Of a stretch of DNA of 64,000 bases, positions 55,623 through 63,879 are shown in pieces (position 1 is the stretch's first letter; each line of letters starts with the position of its first letter). The position numbers and the translations under genes were made by a program. The notes beneath the pieces are model-generated. The model was given only the letters and a program-made list of their open reading frames with translations. It did no database searches and had not been told where the DNA came from. The DNA lies in the NCBI GenBank assembly GCA_036381235.1, contig DASVDE010000032.1, positions 1-64,000 on the forward strand. Reading direction: 5' to 3'. The DNA is from DASVDE01 sp036381235. GTDB taxonomy: Bacteria; Actinomycetota; Thermoleophilia; Solirubrobacterales; 70-9.

Positions 55623-56582
55623 GTGACGGTGCTTGAGCGCCTGGGCGTCGAATCGCCCGTCGTGCAGGCGGGGATGGGCGGCGGGTTGAGCCGTCACGAG
55701 CTGGCAGCCGCAGTGTCGGAGGCCGGGGGCTTGGGAACGATCGCCGTCAGCGGGGCGGCGGCGATCCGGTATGAGCTGGCGGCGGCGCGTGCCCTCACCG
55801 ACAAGCCGCTCGCGGTGAACCTGCTGCTGCCCTTCGCCCGGCGCGATTGGTTCGCGGCCGCGGCCGGGGCCGACGCTGTGGTCACCTTCTGGGGCAGGCC
55901 CAGGCGCCGCACGCCGGGCATCTGGATGCACCAGTGCGGCTCAGTCGAGGAAGCACGAAGGGCGCATGCCGCGGGCGCCGATGCGGTCATCGTCCAGGGC
56001 GTCGAGGCGGGCGGTCACGTGCGCGGCAGGACACCGGCGCTGGAGCTTCTGGATCGGATCCGGGCGGCGCTGCCGGCCGACTATCCGCTGTTGCTCGCCG
56101 GGGGCATCGCCGCGCGTGAGGACGTGGAGCGGGCGCTCGGTGCGGGCGCGGTCGGTGCGGTCGCCGGCACCCGTTTCCTCCTCTCGGAAGAAAGTCGCGC
56201 GCACCCCGAGTACCGAAGGCGGCTGCTCGACGCCCAGACGACGCTCCTCACCGAGCTGTTCGGCACCGGCTGGCCGGCTCCGCACCGGGTGATCGCCAAC
56301 GCCGCGACCGAGCTCAGGCTAGGCGGCGACCCGCGTGGGCCGCGGCTCAACCGGCTCCTCAACCACCTGCTGGCACCGGGCGCCCGCTATGTGCCGATCG
56401 GAGTCCAGGGTCGCATGGCGCGCGCGCAGCGCCCTGGAAGCCGGCTCCTCTCACCGCTGGGGCCGACGGACGACGGGCCCGCCGGCCTGCTCGACGCCGG
56501 CCCGCTCTACGCCGGAGAGACCGTGGCGCGGATCGGCGAGGTTCGGCCCGCTGCGGAGCTGGTGCGGATGCTGGCCCAGTAA
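55623..56582 (+). CDS. Nitronate monooxygenase-family flavoprotein
   Basis: A 319-residue FMN TIM-barrel enzyme of the 2-nitropropane dioxygenase family. It shows PVVQAGMGGGLSRHELAAAV, the Gly-rich AVSEAGGLGTIAVSG, VIVQGVEAGGHVRG with the conserved His, LLLAGGIAAREDVERAL and AVAGTRFLLSEES. It may oxidise alkyl nitronates or act as an enoyl reductase-like enzyme. The start is GTG. There is no clear operon partner. Confidence 0.86.
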   Translation: MTVLERLGVESPVVQAGMGGGLSRHELAAAVSEAGGLGTIAVSGAAAIRYELAAARALTDKPLAVNLLLPFARRDWFAAAAGADAVVTFWGRPRRRTPGIWMHQCGSVEEARRAHAAGADAVIVQGVEAGGHVRGRTPALELLDRIRAALPADYPLLLAGGIAAREDVERALGAGAVGAVAGTRFLLSEESRAHPEYRRRLLDAQTTLLTELFGTGWPAPHRVIANAATELRLGGDPRGPRLNRLLNHLLAPGARYVPIGVQGRMARAQRPGSRLLSPLGPTDDGPAGLLDAGPLYAGETVARIGEVRPAAELVRMLAQ

Positions 56583-56672
56583 TCGCCCGCGAGGTCGGCT
56601 TGAACCCGAGTGGGCTGTGCCGCGTAGACAGGGTGAACGACCCGAGACGCCATCAATGCCCGAGGAGAAGAC

Positions 56673-57188
56673 ATGATCAAGATCCATCCCGCCATCGCCG
56701 CCATCGTTCTTCTCAGCGGAGCGCTCCTCTTCGCAGGCTGCGGCGGCAGCGACTCGAGCTCGGGTGGCTCGGGCGCATATGGGTCAAGCAGCCAAAGCAC
56801 GACTGCGCCCTCCTCCAGCGCGAGTGGCGCAGCCGTCGCGGTCGCCGGCGTCGGCGATGCGGGCAAGGTGCTCGTCGACTCCAAGGGCTTCACCCTCTAT
56901 TACTTCGAGAAGGACGAGGGCGGCAAGTCGGCCTGCTATGACGCCTGCGCCAAAGTCTGGCCCCCGTTGACCACGAGCGGGGCGCCGCATGCGATGAGCG
57001 GCGCTCAAGCGTCGAAGCTGGGCACGACAAAGCGAACCGACGGGACTGTCCAGGTCACCTATGCGGGCTGGCCGCTCTACACCTACACGGCGGACGCCAA
57101 GCCAGGCGAAGACAACGGGACCGACATCGATTCCTTCGGTGCCACCTGGTACCCCTTGCACCCGAATGGCGAGAAGGCCGGCGAGTAA
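56673..57188 (+). CDS. Lipoprotein with two SRLP (COG4315) repeats
   Basis: A 171-residue lipoprotein. The signal ends in the lipobox LLFAGC, followed by a Ser/Gly-rich spacer. Two repeats typical of the secreted-repeat lipoprotein family follow: LVDSKGFTLYYFEKDEGGKS with ACYDACAKVWPPL, and TYAGWPLYTYTADAKPGEDN with GATWYPL. A GGAGA site precedes the ATG. The function is unknown; members often sit near redox proteins. It stands alone. Confidence 0.87.
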   Translation: MIKIHPAIAAIVLLSGALLFAGCGGSDSSSGGSGAYGSSSQSTTAPSSSASGAAVAVAGVGDAGKVLVDSKGFTLYYFEKDEGGKSACYDACAKVWPPLTTSGAPHAMSGAQASKLGTTKRTDGTVQVTYAGWPLYTYTADAKPGEDNGTDIDSFGATWYPLHPNGEKAGE

Positions 57189-57232
57189 AACGGCGTCGAG
57201 CATGGCCCCCCGCAGTTGGCCGACGAGAAAGG

Positions 57233-57278
57233 GCGGGTGAGCCCGATGCCCTGCTTGGGCGGGGCCTGACTCACCCGC
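57233..57278. terminator. Hairpin after the lipoprotein gene
   Basis: GCGGGTGAG and CTCACCCGC are perfect 9-base arms with a GC-rich inner region that can pair further (GCCC with GGGC). It could end transcription of the lipoprotein gene from the left or of the mini-gene from the right. Confidence 0.5.
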
Positions 57279-57284
57279 ACCAAC

Positions 57285-57344
57285 TCAACCGAGCTTCGTG
57301 ATCGAAACGGTCGGAATGACGTGCTCCGTCTTCGTGATCTTCAT
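57285..57344 (-). CDS. Possible 19-residue mini-gene
   Basis: An ATG follows a good purine-rich ribosome-binding site (GGTGAGAGGC) and opens a 19-residue frame, MKITKTEHVIPTVSITKLG, ending in TGA just before a hairpin. The sequence is alternating polar/hydrophobic, with no Cys. It could be a precursor or signalling peptide, a leader peptide or a chance frame. No modification enzyme lies nearby, so a peptide-natural-product role is not supported. Confidence 0.35.
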   Translation of the reverse strand: MKITKTEHVIPTVSITKLG

Positions 57345-57427
57345 GCCTCTCACCCCCTTACTCAGTAGACGGACGGCCGCACCGAGTAGGCCGCCATGGC
57401 GTCTACCGAGGTAGACCCTTCCAAATG

Positions 57428-57543
57428 CTTGATTTGTTTCAAGTAATCGAGCGTGAGACACTGCAACGGTAGATTTGACGCTGCGACAGCCGATCTACTG
57501 ATTGCCAGTACCCGCTTTTGCTGCTAAGAAAGTCAAGTAATCG
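57428..57543. promoter_or_regulatory. Palindrome and direct repeats upstream of the winged-helix regulator
   Basis: CTTGA-TTTGTT-TCAAG is an inverted repeat at 57428-57443. The 11-base TCAAGTAATCG overlaps its right half (57439) and recurs exactly at 57533, 94 bases away and ~50 bases before the GTG start. This is a plausible two-site operator for autoregulation. Confidence 0.4.
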
Positions 57544-57584
57544 GGGAGGCAACCGGCAAGCATTTGCCCGTCGAAAGGAGTTAA

Positions 57585-58202
57585 GTGGCGCTGAAGGAGA
57601 AGATCAGACCCGGTACCGAGGGGGTGGTCGATCAGCGCTTGGTCAAGGCTCTAGCCCACCCGCTTCGGGCGCGAATTCTGGCCATCCTCAACGAGCGGGT
57701 GGCGAGCCCGAAGGAGCTTGCCCAAACGCTCGATAGGCCTTTGAGCACGGTCAGCTATCACGTCCAGGTACTCAAGAAGTACGAGTGCATCGAGCTGGTC
57801 AAAAAGCTACCGCGGCGAGGAGCGATAGAGCATTGGTACCGGGGCACGACGCGCTCGTTCCTCAGCGACACAAACTGGAGCGAGCTCTCGCCTGACGTGA
57901 AGACCGGCATCTCCCAGGCCGGGATCAAAATGATCGTCGACCGAGCCGTGGCGGCTCTCGAGGCCGGCACATTCGACTCCCGACCGGATCGCCACCTGAG
58001 CTTCACTCCCATCGTTCTTGATGAAGAAGGCTGGGAGGGCTTGGCGACGATTCTTGCCGACACGCTGGAGGGAGTCTTGGAGCTCCAGGCGCAAAGCGCC
58101 GGACGCCTCGCCGAGGCGAGGGAGCAAGGCACCAGCGGAACAGTGGCGATCCTGAGCTTCGAGTCTCCGGAGCGATACGTCGATCGGAGTCCGGTCGGCT
58201 AA
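57585..58202 (+). CDS. ArsR-like winged-helix regulator
   Basis: A 205-residue regulator. The winged helix is at ~15-90: LVKALAHPLRARILAILNER, then SPKELAQTLDRPLSTVSYHV for the recognition helix and a wing with RRGAIEHWYRG. The C-terminal ~110 residues are helical and resemble the sensor part of the HTH_20 branch. There are no Cys pairs for metal sensing. The GTG start has a strong AAAGGAG site. It stands alone, so autoregulation through the repeats upstream is likely; other targets are unknown. Confidence 0.83.
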   Translation: MALKEKIRPGTEGVVDQRLVKALAHPLRARILAILNERVASPKELAQTLDRPLSTVSYHVQVLKKYECIELVKKLPRRGAIEHWYRGTTRSFLSDTNWSELSPDVKTGISQAGIKMIVDRAVAALEAGTFDSRPDRHLSFTPIVLDEEGWEGLATILADTLEGVLELQAQSAGRLAEAREQGTSGTVAILSFESPERYVDRSPVG

Positions 58203-58248
58203 ACGGACAGCCGTGGTTGGCGACCTTTCGAGGTAAGCGCCACCGGGC

Positions 58249-58734
58249 TTATCCAGCCTCGGGCTTGCCCAGCCCCGGGTGGACGCCGCGGCCAATCCCC
58301 TGCTGGTCGACGACCTTCTGCAGCAGCGCGGTCAGCTGCTTGCGATCGGCGGCGCTCATTCCGCGGACCAGTTCCGCCTCGTGCTCCATCGCGATTTTGC
58401 GCCCGCGGTCGAGCAGCTTGCGGCCCGCGGGCGTCAGGTAGAGAGCGCGGATCCTGCGGTCGCTTGGATGCGGTCGGCGCTCGACCAGGCCGCGCTGCTC
58501 GAGCTCGTCGACGATCGCGACCATGCGGCTCGCGGGCGCCTGGATCGCTTCGCCGATCGCCTGTTGCGACTGACCCTCGGCAGCGTCGACCACGTTTAGA
58601 ACCCGAAACTGCGGGGGATGCAAATCTATGATCGCAATCCGCTCGGCGAAGCGGCGCGAAGCGTAGACGCCCACCTGTGAGAGCAGAAAGGCGAGAGTGG
58701 AGGGCGCCCTGTCGCCGGGTATTAGTGGCACCAT
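58249..58734 (-). CDS. MarR-family regulator of the divergent MmpL exporter
   Basis: A 161-residue regulator with a MarR winged helix (~55-110): LHPPQFRVLNVVDAAEGQSQ, GEAIQAPASRMVAIVDELEQ and the wing HPSDRRIRALYLTPAG. The ATG at 58734 was chosen because the longer frame runs antisense into the exporter gene. The 96-base gap to the exporter is AT-rich and has a good palindrome, the standard divergent arrangement of repressor and pump. Confidence 0.88.
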   Translation of the reverse strand: MVPLIPGDRAPSTLAFLLSQVGVYASRRFAERIAIIDLHPPQFRVLNVVDAAEGQSQQAIGEAIQAPASRMVAIVDELEQRGLVERRPHPSDRRIRALYLTPAGRKLLDRGRKIAMEHEAELVRGMSAADRKQLTALLQKVVDQQGIGRGVHPGLGKPEAG

Positions 58735-58771
58735 CGGCGAAACAATACAAGACGTAATTTCTGTTATGAAT

Positions 58772-58788
58772 GATTTAGTTCGTAAATC
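58772..58788. promoter_or_regulatory. Probable MarR operator
   Basis: GATTTA-GTTCG-TAAATC is a perfect 6-base inverted repeat, in the only AT-rich part of the divergent gap between the MarR and MmpL genes. Size and spacing suit a MarR dimer. The sequence TTATCCTTGTAA nearby may hold the exporter promoter. Confidence 0.55.
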
Positions 58789-58830
58789 GTTATCCTTGTA
58801 AAGGACTCTAAGCAAAGGAGAAAGCTCCGC

Positions 58831-60981
58831 ATGACGCGCCGTCTCGCCCGCCTTGCCGACATCGCCTACCGCCGCCGTGGCCGCATGGTCCTCGCCTGGA
58901 TCGGGGCGCTGATCGTGATCATCGGGCTCGGCTCCTCGTTGGCGGGCGAGTACAACGCCGACTACGACACCCCCGGATCGGAGTCCAAGGCGGCGCGCGA
59001 CCTGACCGAGAGGGGATTCGACGGCTACTCCGGCCAAGAGGTCTACGTGGTCTGGAAGGACCCGAATGGCGCCATGAGCCCGGCCACACGCAAGCGCCTC
59101 GACGCCTTCTTCGCCGAGGCGACGCAGGTCAACCACATCGCGAAAGAGACTGCGATCCGCGTCTCCGACGACGGGACGATCGCCACCACCACGCTGCCGA
59201 TGACCGTTCCCGGCTGGGAGATGACCAAGGAAGAGGGCGAGCAGCTGCTCGCCGCCGCCGAGGACAACAGCGGCGGCGGGCTGACGATCAAGCTCGGCGG
59301 CGATCCCATCTACCAAGCACAGGAATCGACCAGCCCCGAGGGGCTCGGATTCCTAGGTGCCACGATCGTGCTGTTGATCGCCTTCGGCTCGGTGGTCGCC
59401 GCCGGCCTGCCGCTGGCGATCGCCCTGGTCGGCCTCGGCATCACCTCGGGCGGCCTGATCCTCCTGCTCGCCAACTTCGTCGACGTGCCCGACTGGACCA
59501 CTGCCGTGTCCGGCCTGATCGGGATCGGCGTCGGGATCGACTACTCACTGCTTGTGCTGACCCGCTTCCGGGCGGCGATGGCCGCCGGCAAAGACCGCCA
59601 CGACGCGGTCGTCGAGGCCGTCACCACCGCGGGGCGCAGCGTGATCATCGCCGGCTGCACGGTGGTGATCGCCGTCCTCGGCCTCTTCCTCACCGGCCTT
59701 CCCTACATGTACGGGGTGGCGCTCTCGGCCTCGTTCGCCGTGCTCGTAGTGATGGTCGCCGCGATCACGCTGCTGCCGGCGCTCCTCTCCTACCTTGGCC
59801 CGAACGTGGACAGGCTGCGGATTCCCTTCCTCGGCCGCAGGTTGAAAGCCGAGGGAGACGGCGAATCGCCGGCGGCGCGCTGGAGCCACGCCGTCCAGCG
59901 CCGGCCCTGGACCGCCGCAATCGCCGCCACGGCGCTGCTGCTGGCGCTCGCCGCGCCGGCCCTCGGCATGCGCCTCGGCTTCCCCGACGCCGGCAACGAC
60001 CCACCGGACACGATGACCCGCCAAGCCTACGACCTGATCAGCGAGGGCTTCGGCCCCGGCACCAACGGCCCGCTCGTGATTGCCGCCGAGCTGCCGGGCC
60101 CGTCGGCGGAGAAAGACGTCGATGCCCTCGCTGCCCGGATCCGCAACGACGCCGGCGTCGACTATGTCCCCGCACCGCAGATCAACGATGAGGGCACGAC
60201 GGCGATCGTCACGGTCATCCCCACCACCTCCCCCCAGGACCAGGCAACGGAGGACCTGGTGAACCGGCTGCGCGAAACTGTGGTGCCGCAGACGTTGAAC
60301 GGCACAGGGGTGACCGCGGAGATCGGCGGAGTGACCGCTGCGCTCGAGGACCAGAGCGAGTACATGAAGGACCGAATGCCGATTTTCATCATCGGCGTCG
60401 TCGGCCTCTCCTTCCTGCTCCTGTTGGTCGCCTTCCACTCGCCGCTGATCTCGCTCAAGGCTGGGATCATGAACCTGCTTTCGGTGAGCGCCGCCTACGG
60501 CGTGATGACCCTGGTCGCCAAGGGGGGCGCGGTCGGCGGGTTGATCGGGATCGACCACGAGGTGCCGGTTGCGCCGTTCATGCCGGTGATGATGTTTGCC
60601 ATCCTCTTCGGCCTCTCGATGGACTACGAGGTCTTCCTGATCTCGCGGATCCGCGAGGAGTACCTCAAGGACGGGGACACGCGGCGGGCGGTCGCCGACG
60701 GCCTGGCGAAGACAGCGCGGGTGATCACCGCGGCGGCGGCGATCATGGTCGTCGTCTTCCTCGCCTTCCTGGCGGCCCCGGACGTCTTCCTCAAGCTGTT
60801 CGGGATCGGCCTCGCTTCGGCGATCTTCCTCGACGCGACCGTTGTGCGGATGGTGTTGGTCCCGGCTGTGATGCAGCTGCTCGGAAAGCGCAACTGGTGG
60901 ATCCCCGACTGGCTGGAGCGAATCCTGCCCGCGCTCGACGTCGAGCGCGCCGCAGTCAGCACCGCGGAGGGAAGGCCTTAG
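58831..60981 (+). CDS. MmpL/RND-family membrane exporter
   Basis: A 716-residue transporter with two repeats, each a helix, an outer domain and five further helices (12 in total). The start RRLARLADIAYRRRGRMVLA is followed by helix 1; the outer loop holds NADYDTPGSESKAARDL. The functional motifs GVGIDYSLLVLTRFR (helix 4) and GLSMDYEVFLISRIREE (helix 10) carry the Asp-Tyr pairs used in proton coupling. It exports lipids or drugs and is controlled by the divergent MarR gene. A GGAG site precedes the ATG. Confidence 0.93.
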   Translation: MTRRLARLADIAYRRRGRMVLAWIGALIVIIGLGSSLAGEYNADYDTPGSESKAARDLTERGFDGYSGQEVYVVWKDPNGAMSPATRKRLDAFFAEATQVNHIAKETAIRVSDDGTIATTTLPMTVPGWEMTKEEGEQLLAAAEDNSGGGLTIKLGGDPIYQAQESTSPEGLGFLGATIVLLIAFGSVVAAGLPLAIALVGLGITSGGLILLLANFVDVPDWTTAVSGLIGIGVGIDYSLLVLTRFRAAMAAGKDRHDAVVEAVTTAGRSVIIAGCTVVIAVLGLFLTGLPYMYGVALSASFAVLVVMVAAITLLPALLSYLGPNVDRLRIPFLGRRLKAEGDGESPAARWSHAVQRRPWTAAIAATALLLALAAPALGMRLGFPDAGNDPPDTMTRQAYDLISEGFGPGTNGPLVIAAELPGPSAEKDVDALAARIRNDAGVDYVPAPQINDEGTTAIVTVIPTTSPQDQATEDLVNRLRETVVPQTLNGTGVTAEIGGVTAALEDQSEYMKDRMPIFIIGVVGLSFLLLLVAFHSPLISLKAGIMNLLSVSAAYGVMTLVAKGGAVGGLIGIDHEVPVAPFMPVMMFAILFGLSMDYEVFLISRIREEYLKDGDTRRAVADGLAKTARVITAAAAIMVVVFLAFLAAPDVFLKLFGIGLASAIFLDATVVRMVLVPAVMQLLGKRNWWIPDWLERILPALDVERAAVSTAEGRP

Positions 60982-61006
60982 TCGCTGACGGGCCCGGCTG
61001 GATGGT

Positions 61007-62254
61007 CTAGAGCCTGACTACGTTCTTGGCATCGATCCCGCGGGTCACGCCGCGGAAGTCGACGACCAGCGGCGCCTCGGCAACCACCTCTTCGTAGTCG
61101 ATCTCCGGATGAGCGGTGACGATCGCCACCAGATCGGCGTCGCCCAGGGCGGCGGCGAGATCGGCTGAGGCGAGGCCCAACTCCGTCAACTCACCGACGT
61201 ATGGGTCGTGGTAGGAGATCTCGCCATCCAGCTCGCGCAGCAGCCTGATGATCTTCAGCGCCGGCGATTCGCGGGTGTCGCCGACGCCGGCCTTGTAGCT
61301 GACCCCGAGGAGCAGGATGCGGGAGCCGCTGACGGGCTTGCCGGCGGCATTCAGCGCTCGCTCGATGCGCTCGACGCAGAAGGCCGGCTGGACCTGGTTG
61401 ATCTTGCCGGCCAGCTCGATGAACTCCGGATAGAAGCCGTGCTCGCGCGCCTTGAAGGCGAGGTAGAAGGGGTCGACCGGGAGGCAGTGACCGCCCATTC
61501 CCGGCCCGGGGTCGAAGCGCATGAAGCCAAAGGGCTTGGTCTCCGCGGCGTCGATCACCTCCCAGACATCGATTCCCAGCCGGTCGCAGAGCCGGGCCAA
61601 CTCGTTGACCAGGGCGATGTTGACCGAGCGGAAGATGTTCTCCAAGAGCTTGGCCAGCTCCGCCGCCTCGGGAGTGGAGAGGACGACCACCTCGTCGCAG
61701 ACCAACGAGTACAGCTCGCGAGCGCGCTCGGCGCAGGCCTCGGTGATCCCACCGACCAGCTTCGGAGTGGTCTTGATCGTGTAATCGGTGCGGCCCGGGT
61801 CGATTCGCTCCGGGGAGAAGGCGAGATGGAAGTCGCGGCCCGCCGCCATCCCCGACTCCTCGAGGATCGGCTGCAATCGCTCGCGGGTGGTCCCCGGGTA
61901 GGTGGTCGACTCCAGCACCACCAGCTGCTCGGGCTGGAGGACCTGCGATAGGGCGGAGGCGGAATCCAGCAGATAGGTGAGGTCGGGCTCGCGCGAGCCG
62001 GTCAGCGGGGTCGGGACGCAGAGGATCACCGCGTTGCATGAGGCGAGGTCGGCGTGGGCGGTCGTGGCATGCAGGCGCTCCCCGAGGCCGGCCAGGGCCT
62101 CGTCGGAGATGTCCTCGACATAGCTGCGACCCCCGCTCAGGGCCTCAACCTTGCGCGAGTCGGTATCCAGCCCGACCACCTCGTGCCCCGCTTCGGCGAA
62201 GGCTACGGCGAGCGGGAGGCCGACGTAGCCGAGGCCGACGATGCCGATCTTCAT
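61007..62254 (-). CDS. UDP-sugar 6-dehydrogenase (WbpA/WecC type)
   Basis: A 415-residue enzyme that oxidises the C6 alcohol of a UDP-sugar to a uronic acid using two NAD. The N-terminal fold is KIGIVGLGYVGLPLAVAFAE. VVLESTTYPGTTRERL and AFSPERIDPG lie in the middle. The catalytic Cys is in PGPGMGGHCLPVDPFYL, the form found in N-acetylated sugar dehydrogenases, and the C-terminal domain has LLLGVSYKAGVGDTRESPAL. It is probably for a capsule or envelope glycan. There is no epimerase or glycosyltransferase adjacent. Confidence 0.92.
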   Translation of the reverse strand: MKIGIVGLGYVGLPLAVAFAEAGHEVVGLDTDSRKVEALSGGRSYVEDISDEALAGLGERLHATTAHADLASCNAVILCVPTPLTGSREPDLTYLLDSASALSQVLQPEQLVVLESTTYPGTTRERLQPILEESGMAAGRDFHLAFSPERIDPGRTDYTIKTTPKLVGGITEACAERARELYSLVCDEVVVLSTPEAAELAKLLENIFRSVNIALVNELARLCDRLGIDVWEVIDAAETKPFGFMRFDPGPGMGGHCLPVDPFYLAFKAREHGFYPEFIELAGKINQVQPAFCVERIERALNAAGKPVSGSRILLLGVSYKAGVGDTRESPALKIIRLLRELDGEISYHDPYVGELTELGLASADLAAALGDADLVAIVTAHPEIDYEEVVAEAPLVVDFRGVTRGIDAKNVVRL

Positions 62255-62362
62255 ACCGGGAGTCTAGGTCGCCTCACGAGCGCGACGCCTCTGCCGCGCG
62301 CCGTGGGCGATCGGCTGCGAGATCGGTTGGACAGCCTGAGGATCCTGCCCTACATTGAATGC

Positions 62363-63043
62363 ATGGATTCGCCATCCGCATCGAATCCACAACGTCTACC
62401 TAGTGGGCGTCACGGATTGCCGCGGGCCTATGTGGTGCGATCGCAGCGCGAGCGGTTGCTGGAGGCGATGGTGAGGACGGCAGCGGCCAAAGGCTACGAG
62501 GCCACGACCGTCGCTGACGTGATCGAGATGGCCGGCGTCTCCCGCGCGACCTTCTACGAGATGTTCGAGGACAAGGCGTCTTGCTTCCTCGAAGCCTACG
62601 ACGCGGTGATCGACGTGTTGGTCGCCCACGTCACCTCCGCCTTCGAGTCGGCCTCGGAGGAGCCCTGGCCGGAGCAGATCGCGGCCGGGCTGCGGGGGTT
62701 GGTCGAGCTGCTCGCGGCCGAAGCCGACATCGCCCGCATGGCGATGGTCGAGGTGACCGCCGCCGGCGACGACGCACGCGAGCGCTATCGAGCTGCGCTT
62801 GCCCGCTTCACACCGTTCCTCGAGGAGGGTCGAACATATTCCGGCCAGGGCGACGCATTGCCCCCCGACACCGCCCGCTTCGCAATCGGGGGGGCGACCT
62901 CGATGATCTTCGACGAGATCCGCGCCGGGCGTGGCCCCACCCTGGAGCGGATCCTTCCCGACCTCGTCTTCGCCGTCCTCATGCCCTACCTCGGGCCCGA
63001 GGCGGCGGAGGAGGAGATGAATCGGGTCGTCGGCCAGGTCTAG
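62363..63043 (+). CDS. TetR-family regulator
   Basis: A 226-residue regulator. After a ~35-residue leader the helix-turn-helix lies at ~50-75 (YEATTVADVIEMAGVSRATF, then YEMFEDKASCF). The remaining helices are the ligand-binding domain. The 7-base inverted repeat GGATTCG and CGAATCC, 10 bases apart, covers the first codons, a possible autoregulatory site. It is convergent and overlapping by 4 bases with the crotonase gene, so a direct functional link is not implied. Confidence 0.88.
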   Translation: MDSPSASNPQRLPSGRHGLPRAYVVRSQRERLLEAMVRTAAAKGYEATTVADVIEMAGVSRATFYEMFEDKASCFLEAYDAVIDVLVAHVTSAFESASEEPWPEQIAAGLRGLVELLAAEADIARMAMVEVTAAGDDARERYRAALARFTPFLEEGRTYSGQGDALPPDTARFAIGGATSMIFDEIRAGRGPTLERILPDLVFAVLMPYLGPEAAEEEMNRVVGQV

Positions 63044-63843
63044 ACGCCCTCGCCGTGCCGACCCTCGCCCGCGGCGAAGCGAGCGGCGCCGCGAACCGCC
63101 ACCTCGAGCACCTCGCGGCCGAGCTTGTGTTCGAGGGCGAGGCCTGCGTCGAGCGGCATCCCGAATCCCTCGATCGCCCCCCGGCGGTCGGCGAGCATCG
63201 TCTCCTGAGGGAAGGAGGCGATTTTCTCGGCCAGCTCCAGCGCCCGCTTCAAGTGGCCGCCCGGCTCGGTGATCTCGTTGATCAGGCCGATACGGTGCGC
63301 CTCCTCGACCGCGACAGGGCGACCGGTGAGGATCAACTCCAGCGCCCGGCCCATGCCGACCACTCGCGGTAGGCGCTGTGTGCCGCCGTCGAGCAGGGGC
63401 ACTCCCCAGCGCCGCTCGAAAAGGCCGAAGGTGGACCCGGGCGTCGCGATACGCATGTCGCACCACAGGGCCAGCTCGACTCCGCCCGCCAGACACCAGC
63501 CGTCGATGGCTGCGATCGCGGGCTTCGACGGAGTGAGGCGCGTGGGGCCCATCGGGCCGGCGGGATGATCGACATCGAGGTCGAGCGCCTTCAGGTCGGC
63601 GCCGGCGCAGAACGCCTCCCCGCCCGCCCCGGTGAGGACCAGGACGCGGGCCTCTTCGTCAGCCTCGAAATCCTCCAAACCGCGACGAAACAGCCTGGCG
63701 GTGGCGTCATCGACGGCGTTGCGGCGCTCGGGGCGATCGATGGTCAGCACCGCTGCGGCGCCGACTCTTTCGTAGCTGATTTCCCCGCTCACACGGGCGA
63801 TCTTCCCATACCCGACAATTTGCGGGTTTGCAGCGAAAACCAT
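63040..63843 (-). CDS. Enoyl-CoA hydratase/isomerase (crotonase) family protein
   Basis: A 267-residue crotonase. The oxyanion-hole strands are GEAFCAGADLKALDL and DGWCLAGGVELALWCDMRIA. RRWGVPLLDGGTQRLPRVVG occupies the catalytic Glu region, and RNAVDDATARLF is near the start. The usual two Glu residues of a hydratase are not clearly both in place, so another CoA-dependent reaction is possible. A GTG at 63792 is an alternative start. It probably acts in fatty-acid or aromatic degradation. Confidence 0.87.
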   Translation of the reverse strand: MVFAANPQIVGYGKIARVSGEISYERVGAAAVLTIDRPERRNAVDDATARLFRRGLEDFEADEEARVLVLTGAGGEAFCAGADLKALDLDVDHPAGPMGPTRLTPSKPAIAAIDGWCLAGGVELALWCDMRIATPGSTFGLFERRWGVPLLDGGTQRLPRVVGMGRALELILTGRPVAVEEAHRIGLINEITEPGGHLKRALELAEKIASFPQETMLADRRGAIEGFGMPLDAGLALEHKLGREVLEVAVRGAARFAAGEGRHGEGV

Positions 63844-63879
63844 TGACTAGTATCGAAAATCCGTCTAGCTTCGCGACGG

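Larger units (their letters stand above)
57189..57584. other. Intergenic region of about 400 bp with hairpin, mini-gene and promoter-like repeats
   Basis: From left to right it holds a hairpin (57233-57278), a possible 19-codon gene on the minus strand (57285-57344), and an AT-richer stretch (57420-57584) with a CTTGA-N6-TCAAG palindrome and two copies of TCAAGTAATCG. No protein family was recognised. The right half is the likely regulatory region of the downstream winged-helix regulator. Confidence 0.6.

Noticed and set aside
57285..57344. Mini-gene as a PQQ or mycofactocin precursor
   Set aside because: It lacks the conserved residues of those precursors, and no radical SAM or partner gene is nearby.
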